A stretch of 64,000 bases of DNA from Ailurus styani. Lineage: Eukaryota > Chordata > Mammalia > Carnivora > Ailuridae. The DNA is taken from positions 280,020 to 344,019 of the forward strand of contig LNAC01000727.1 of the NCBI GenBank assembly GCA_002007465.1, written 5' to 3'. The notes beneath the pieces were generated by a model that saw nothing but the letters and a program-made list of their open reading frames with translations, ran no database searches and was not told where the DNA came from. A program made the position numbers and the translations under genes. This document shows, one piece after another, positions 57,626-64,000 of this stretch (position 1 is its first letter; each line of letters begins with the position of its first letter).

Positions 57626-59014
57626 CTCATTATTCTTGATAGAACTGTTACTGTGTATCTGCCAAGGAATTTTCCCATTTCACCTATGATGTGCCAGCAA
57701 GTGATCTCAAAATCCAGCAACAGTGATCATATAAATCTACTTGGGCTATAAAAAAAGACAGAAATAGTGGTGACCTATCACACTACCACATGAACAGCAT
57801 GAGCCATTGGTAGGACCACTCTGGCCAGAATGCAAGGCAACTTCAATGATACCAGTTGGAGCAAAAACTGAATCCAGAAGACATAAAACCAACAATCGCA
57901 CATGTACTATCCATTTTTTTTTGTTTTCAGGCTAATCATTTCTGCCATGATATTAACATACCTGTCCTCACTCAGATGTTCATTCAAATGAAATTTTATT
58001 GCTTCTTTAAATAAAAATTAAAAGTATTTTAAGGAAACCAAACATCTTTTGAATCTTACTAAACTTGATTGTCTCAAAACAGAGCACATGCTCCAGTTGA
58101 GAAAATGCCCTACTTTTCTCCTTTCCATAATTTTGTGTGGACATGCACGGCCACTTTTCTACCCTACTTTGCTCTCAGGGCCTCCATTAACCATGCATTA
58201 CTAAGGCGACAGAATGTGGTGATAGATTTCACCTCGCATTCGAAGTAAAGATCATTCCCTGGATGCTGGCTGTATCATTTACATGGTGGAGGTTCCATCT
58301 TCAGTCTGCTTGTCAGTTGATAAACAAGACTGATTTTTTCTAAAAGAATTAGAAAATACTCAACTCTTCATCTGTTTCCAAACCTTAGCTCTCAAATCCC
58401 CATCTTGAAAGTTTTCAAAGATGTGCATAATCTAGGGGAAAAAAATTAGGGGACTGACAAGGGAGTCCAGTATTACATTCAACTTCCATGTTCCTTATTG
58501 TTTTATTTGTTTGACTTCAACACCATAGACAAAACAGGAACACAGCCTCACCAGGAATTGAACAAAGGGCAGATATAATTTACAGAATCAACTATCACTA
58601 AACTTACCAAGGAAATGCTAGTGTGTGAAACTACAGATTACAATATCTGATTTTTTTACACTGATAAAGGTAAGTTTTAGTGTATGATGGTGGAAACAAC
58701 ACTGAATGACAGTAGTTTACTTTATGTTGTTACATAGATCAGAAGCAGGACCAGATGGTTGCTTAAGGTCCTGACAATTGCAAAATTTCAATGATTTTAA
58801 GGTAAAATTCACTTTCCAGTCATTCAGTCTCCATTATGAGTTTTCATATGACCACATTTTGTTGTTTAACTTTTGTACTTTGGCTGGTTTTGAAGGAAAG
58901 GGTACATTCCCTCTCTAGCAAAATATAAGCAAGATTCATGAAGTACCTGATCAATACGGTTAGAAAGGATACTGATAGCAAACATGAAGAAAGTCATCTA
59001 TTTCTTAGAGAGAG
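57626..59014. other. No gene recognised
   Basis: No frame of note and no clear repeat. The first few dozen bases may be the remaining edge of the old L1. Confidence 0.45.
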
Positions 59015-59520
59015 TGTTAGTTTCCCTCCAGAGAAACAGAACTGATCATATGTGCATGTATATGTATGAATAATATGAGAATATAAAGTATGTATATATA
59101 CATGCATATATATGTGAGTGTGTATGTGTACAGAGGCAGGGAGATTTATTTTTTTTTAATTGGCTTGTGTAGTTGTGGGGCTGAAAAGTTTGAAATCTAC
59201 AAGAAAGACAGCAGGCTGGAACTGCGTCCTGTTGTAGCAATCCTATGTCTGAATTCCATAACACGGCAGGATGAAAACTCGGGCAGGGTTTCTCTGCTGC
59301 AGTCTTTAAAATTCCGTCTTCAGGAAACCTTGTCTTTGCTCTGAAGTCCTTCAACTGATGGAACGAGGCTCACCCATATTATGGAGATAATCTGATTTAC
59401 TCAAAATCTACTGATTTATATGATAATCACAGCAATATCTTGATTGGTGTTTGACAAATAACTAGATACCGCAACTTAGCTGAGTGGAAACATTATAGAT
59501 ATAACCATAACAGTTTTTAA
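59015..59520 (-). mobile_element. Probable MaLR-type LTR remnant, minus strand
   Basis: 'tttccctccagagaaacaga', 'gggagatttatttttttt', 'tccttcaactgatggaacga', 'ggctcacccatattatggag', 'actcaaaatctactgattta' follow the reverse order of an old mammalian LTR. A TATATA/TGTG repeat (59055-59130) is expanded inside. Frames of 84-102 codons here are repeat-derived. Confidence 0.6.
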
Positions 59521-59769
59521 GGCATTAAACAATATCAGCAAATAAGGCATTATCAGACATTAAAGTATTAGTAAACAATTCTGTCATCAGAAAAATATAA
59601 TTATTTGTCATTCTGCTATTTAATTCTGTTGATTTATTGCTTCTTCATTTATTTCGATAATATTAATAATATGGAACTTTGTTCTCCTAATATTTCTTCA
59701 TTCCTTACCCTGCTTCTAATCTTTCACTCTCTACCTTTTCCAACCATCTTATCCATCTTCCTTGTTACT
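59521..59769. other. No feature seen
   Basis: AT-rich spacer. Confidence 0.4.
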
Positions 59770-59990
59770 GAGGCAATACAGTTAAGAACTAAGAGTGTAG
59801 ACTCAGATAAAGCTATGATGGTACATGGTCTCTGTTACATTGTAGCTCATCTATAAGAGGATACAAATTATTGTGGAACTGCTGTGAGTTAATAGGATAA
59901 CTTATGTACCATGTATAATGTTTAGCACAATGCCTGGTCCATATAAAATGCCTATTAAATATTACCCACTATTATTTTATTAAAAGAGAA
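59770..59990 (+). repeat. MIR-type remnant
   Basis: 'aggataacttatgtaccatg', 'gtttagcacaatgcctggtc', 'aaatgcctattaaatattac' are the end of a MIR or L2-related repeat. Confidence 0.5.
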
Positions 59991-61535
59991 AAATTGAGAT
60001 TCTGTACTGTACTTCAAAATTAATCATTATTCTCTGTACTTTATTTTACCAGAATATTTTTTTAAAATCTAGAAATGATTTTAGGTATGTTTCTAGTTCC
60101 ACGGAACTCTTCAGGGCTTTCACACAGCTTGTGTGAGTTAAAGATAGTTAACTCAATGATGTCATAATTGAGATATAAGTAATTACAAGTGTACTGTGTA
60201 AAAACTCATATCTTACAGCAAATGGGACCCATAGTTTATAACTTTAAGTGAACAAATACATCCTCACAAATGTGGTTTCCTGTAACAGATTCATAGTCTC
60301 ATGTTTCAAGTCAAGAGTTCTTAAAACTATTATAATAAACATTTCAATATTACAGGAAATCAATTTGTGCTTTTGGTAAATAAATACATAGAAAATATCT
60401 GTCATTATGATAAGATACAAAGTATATATAGATTTAATTTGCATTGAATAGTACCGGCTTATGAATATTTTTAAGCATTCTTTCTTTTCTAAATAGACAA
60501 GACTAATGTCTTTCCCAGAGGGTGCTTTACCTTTTAAAACACTTGTATTGAGAGCAATTTTGATTTCCTTTAAGTGCTGTTGAGATTTTAAAGCTTGTGA
60601 TTTTAAATATAACTTTATCCAGAATGACTCAAAGATACTGAGATAGTCACAAGTTCCATATTATTAATATTAATATTAAGTGAGAAATATTGGAATGATT
60701 AGGATTCAGGCATTCTCAGGACCTGTTTTTGGTTTCAGTTATCCACTTCTGTTGAAAATAAGTTTTAATTGCCCTTTTGTCTATGCTTTATTAATCCAAA
60801 CCAGGAAAATCAATACCTAAAATTGACTACAACTTCATGCCACCACCCTAGACTTCAATGATACTCCAATCTTCTATCTCCCTTAAAATAAAAAAAATAA
60901 AGTTTCCACACTGATTATATAAACTTTTAAAAATCCTTATATCTTTTCTAAAACATATCCTTCTTCTTTTCATTTAACTGTAACTCCCAAGGGTTGGACT
61001 TCAGAGCCCTCTCAAATAATGGCTCCCAGGAAGCCTTTCCTAGCTTCTCTCTGACAAGATCCCCCTTGGTTCAAAAATGTTCATCACTTTCCTATGAGTC
61101 AACCCTGAAAATTACTTCATTTTAATTTCTACTTTACATGCCATAGATCATAAGCATACACATCTATAAAAAGACAAGTTGAGGACTGCTAATAATCAAA
61201 AGCAAGCTCATATGGGAGAAAGCACAGGCACAAATACTAAGTTGAGAAAGTTTAGTCCAAAAAATTATCCTGAGTAAAAAAGAGATTTCAGGGAAGAGAG
61301 ATCAAAACAAAGAACCTTGACAGAAAGGAAACAACACATTATCAGTATGTATGAAAAAACCCTATACCAGGAATTTATATATACAAATTAATTCTCCTAA
61401 GAAATATATACCATTACCATTTACATGGTAATGTATATGAAGTAGAAGCAAACAAAACTTTTATAAGGTCACTTCACTTAAGTAATGGAATAAAGATTCA
61501 AGTTCATGTTTGTCTCACTCTAAATTCCATTCTTT
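59991..61535. other. No gene; possible weak L2 near 60990-61150
   Basis: 'ggaagcctttcctagcttct' followed by 'tttcatcacttt'-like text hints at L2. Nothing else is recognised. Confidence 0.4.
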
Positions 61536-61536
61536 T

Positions 61537-61592
61537 CATTCATTCATTCATTCATTCATTCACTATTCACTCACTCACTCACTCATTCTATT
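61537..61592. repeat. (ATTC)n / (ACTC)n microsatellite
   Basis: Six ATTC units (cattcattcattcattcatt) followed by CACT units. Confidence 0.92.
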
Positions 61593-62340
61593 CATTTCAT
61601 TTGCTCTCATAAGCATGAGTTTCTTGAGCAGAATAGATATTTACTAATTTTGAATAGATGAATTATGTTCGGATAATTAAACAAGTGAACAAATGAATAA
61701 AGCCTATGAAATCATTACTGGCTGATTATTGGTACCAAATCCATTCCCAAATTTTCCAAAAATGACTTTGTTAAGAGCCTGAAATATATTTTTGGATGAA
61801 AAGAACTATATTCTGATCTTAGGCTGAATTTGGATTCTGTGTCTTTGAGACAATACTTAGGTCTCAAATAGAACATGTTGCACAAAAAAGAGAACTTTTC
61901 TCAGCATATTTCTTAGGCTGTACTCTTTGCTTTCTCTCACCAGGAATGGGGAGAAGTTAGCCATTGTTGGGCTTTAAAGAATATATATCTTTCTTGGGGC
62001 TTCAAGTTTGGATAGAGAACAAGAAAAGTAAAAAGAGGAAAAGGAGAGACATAATTAAGAATCTAACTATAGCAGTGATTTCAACATCTAGGGCACCTGT
62101 CTTGCATATTCTCCAGAAATTCTACACCTTGCATTTAAATGGTTGGTGTATCTTAGGGGAAGCAGAACCAATACATTTTTATGCCAAAGAAAACTGACTA
62201 ATGACACACAAAACACACTGAAATAAATAGAAACATGAGCCAGATTTCTATGTTAAGCAAATTATTGTTAAATAAGTTAACATCCTTATGTTGTGTCATA
62301 CTAGAAAGAGATGATCCAGAAAGTAGATAAAATATTATGA
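61593..62340. other. No gene recognised
   Basis: A 77-codon frame (61964-62197) has no known likeness. Confidence 0.4.
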
Positions 62341-62555
62341 GAATTTTAATAATAGGAAACAAACTGAAGGTTGCTGGAGGGGAGGGGATTGGGGAATGGG
62401 GTAACAGAGTGATGGACATTAAGGAGGGCATGTGATGAAATGAGCACTGGGTATTATACAAGACTGATGAATCACTGACCTCTACCTCTGAAACTAATAA
62501 TACATTATATCTTAATTATTTGGATTTAAATAAAAATTTTAAAAAATAAAATGTG
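62341..62555 (+). mobile_element. L1 3' UTR fragment
   Basis: Carnivore L1 tail text: 'ggaggggaggggattgggga', 'gacattaaggagggcatgtg', 'gatgaatcactgacctctac', 'gaaactaataatacattata', A-rich end. No coding part. Confidence 0.75.
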
Positions 62556-63104
62556 TTCTAAGAAAGGGAGAGGAAAGAGGTGGTGTGAGGTAGGGGAGAA
62601 AGAATTTTGGAACTAACAACTTGTAGATTTCTGGTTGTAACATAGGTTATTAGTGATTTAAAATGCTTCAATTAATGACAAGATGGCTTTTGAAGGTCTC
62701 ATTTGATAGGTGATTCCTGAGTTAGAAGATCTAGTACTTCCTTGGGAATAAAGTTTTTAAAAATTCGTTGTTAGAGATCTTGGAAATGCGACATGCCGAT
62801 TTACAGACCTCTGAACACATATTGTTTAGGAAAAAGGTGACCGACCTCTAGAAAAACAAGAATCTCAAAGAGGCCCAGTTCATCATGAAAGGTGGGAAGG
62901 TCCCAGATCCACAGCCTCCAAGCCCACATTCCATCCTCTGGAAAGACTGGTGAGGAGAGGCACTGATAAGTGAGCACAGAATGGCTGGAATGTTCCTGGG
63001 TGGCCTGCGGAATCTTGGTAAACATGGACAAAGGGAGTCAGTCACTGTGGTAATTCAATTCCTGGGGAGACAGGAATCCCCTTTGACCAATGGAGGATGT
63101 CTTT
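62556..63104. other. No gene recognised
   Basis: Opposed frames at 62801-63045 (minus) and 62981 onward (plus) look like chance. Confidence 0.4.
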
Positions 63105-63500
63105 GCCAAAGTGCCACAGACTCTGTGCTCAAACAACAGAAATTCATTGTCTTACAATTCTGGAGGCTGACTGTCCTAGGTCAAGATACTGGAGCGGTTG
63201 ATTCCTCAAAGGGCTGTGAGGGAAGGATCTGTTCCAGGCTGTTGCCCTTGGCCTGTAGATGCCCGTCTTCTCCTTGGGTCTCTCAACAGCTCCTTCCTTC
63301 TATGCACGAATGTCTCTGTGCCCAAATTTCTCCTTTTTATGACAATGATAATACTGGATTACAGTTCATCCTAATGACCTCACTATATAACTTGTTTGCT
63401 TCTCTAAAGATCCTATCTTCTAAAAAAGCCACATTCTGAAATACTGGGGTTTAGGACTTTAACATATGAATTTTGAGGGACACAATTTAACTTATAACAA
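63105..63500 (-). mobile_element. MLT1-type (MaLR) LTR remnant, minus strand
   Basis: Begins 'aaacaacagaaattcattgt', 'cttacaattctggaggctga' and ends 'ggtttaggactttaacatat', 'gagggacacaatttaactta', the reverse of both ends of an MLT1 LTR. It accounts for the 152-codon frame at 62981-63439. Confidence 0.72.
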
Positions 63501-64000
63501 GAGACAAGCAGTCATTAAAGTGGAAAAAAAAGAATTTAGAGTTTGATTAGGTATTGTCTCTTACCTTCAGTTTTCTCTGGGTTTAAAGAGGAATTGCAGT
63601 GAATTTTCTCCTAAGGAACTTTATAAACCCTCTCCACTGGGCGTGGTGTGTGAGGAAAACAATCTGGTAGAGTCCTCTGGGGTTTCACTAATCAGTTATC
63701 TAATTAAAATGAAATTGATTTTCCTCTGCACAGACACGGCTGAATATGTTTTATTCATTTACTTAAGAGACACATATCATTCCTTTCTCATATATAGGGT
63801 GGAGGTGAGTACTTTCATGGCAAGTAATCCAGTAATCACCATGCAATGCTGTAGGGCCCTGGCCACGTCCCACTCCCCAGAGCCTCATAACTGACAAGAT
63901 ACCATGCTCTTCTCTTTCCTGTCCTAGAAGCCGGGCAGCAGAATTTCAGTTCTTAAAGCGATGATCATGTATTTTCAATTGTCAACAAGTAAAAATAATA
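63501..64000. other. No feature seen
   Basis: No gene or recognisable repeat to the window end. The 83-codon frame at 63643-63894 has no known likeness. Confidence 0.4.

Noticed and set aside
61537..61592. Regularly spaced repeats considered as an array
   Set aside because: A plain (ATTC)n microsatellite with no spacers; CRISPR arrays are not expected in a mammal.
62981..63439. 152-codon plus-strand frame
   Set aside because: Most of it lies in an MLT1-type LTR remnant in reverse orientation.

Overview
The window is nuclear DNA from a carnivoran mammal, most likely a mustelid (ferret, mink, otter or badger group). The best evidence is about eighteen tRNA-Lys-derived carnivore SINEs (SINEC). 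They carry the head GCCTGGGTGGCTCAGTGGGT, and several have the body 'tgcctgcctctctgcctacttgtgatctctc' style typical of mustelids. There are also several carnivore L1 3' ends. The sequence is AT-rich, has no compact operon-like coding, and almost every short open reading frame is chance or lies inside a LINE.

Three genes or gene relics can be supported. All are on the minus strand, have a single exon and encode hair keratin-associated proteins (KRTAPs): an intact KRTAP27-1 (19628-20248), a frameshifted KRTAP13-family locus (27460-27983), and an intact KRTAP13-family gene (48525-49058). Each has a TATA box 75-80 bp before its ATG. Gene identity, order, strand and spacing match the high-sulfur KRTAP cluster of human 21q22.11 as I remember it (26-1, 27-1, 23-1, 13-2, 13-1). 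By that comparison the broken locus sits where human KRTAP23-1 lies, and the intact gene sits where KRTAP13-2 lies. Their products would be matrix proteins cross-linked to hair keratins in the hair shaft.

Layout. 1-19.6 kb: repeats only (SINEs, an old minus-strand L1, young L1 3' ends at 2.8-3.7, 10.8-11.2 and 15.0-16.2 kb, an L2 remnant, an endogenous-retrovirus-type LTR at about 6.9-7.4 kb, MIRs). A duplicated, N-flanked segment lies at 14.6 kb. 19.6-28.1 kb: KRTAP27-1 and the broken KRTAP, with L2 remnants and a GGAA/GAAA tract between them. 28-48.5 kb: a gene desert with SINEs, a (CA)n tract, L2, an LTR in minus orientation at 34.4-34.9 kb, an unexplained palindromic element at 40.6-41.0 kb with a second copy at 39.9-40.1 kb, and a minus-strand L1 at 41.2-42.2 kb. 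48.5-49.15 kb: the intact KRTAP13-type gene. 49.2-64 kb: no gene seen; a minus-strand L1, nested SINE/MIR insertions, a long old L1 (54.9-57.6 kb), and MaLR-type LTR remnants near 59.0-59.5 and 63.1-63.5 kb.

Nothing in the window looks like a new gene system. The most interesting items are the independently broken KRTAP at the KRTAP23-1 position, the palindromic repeat near 40.8 kb, and the probable assembly artefact at 14.6 kb. Repeat boundaries were read by eye and are approximate. Family names were recognised from memory, not by database search.
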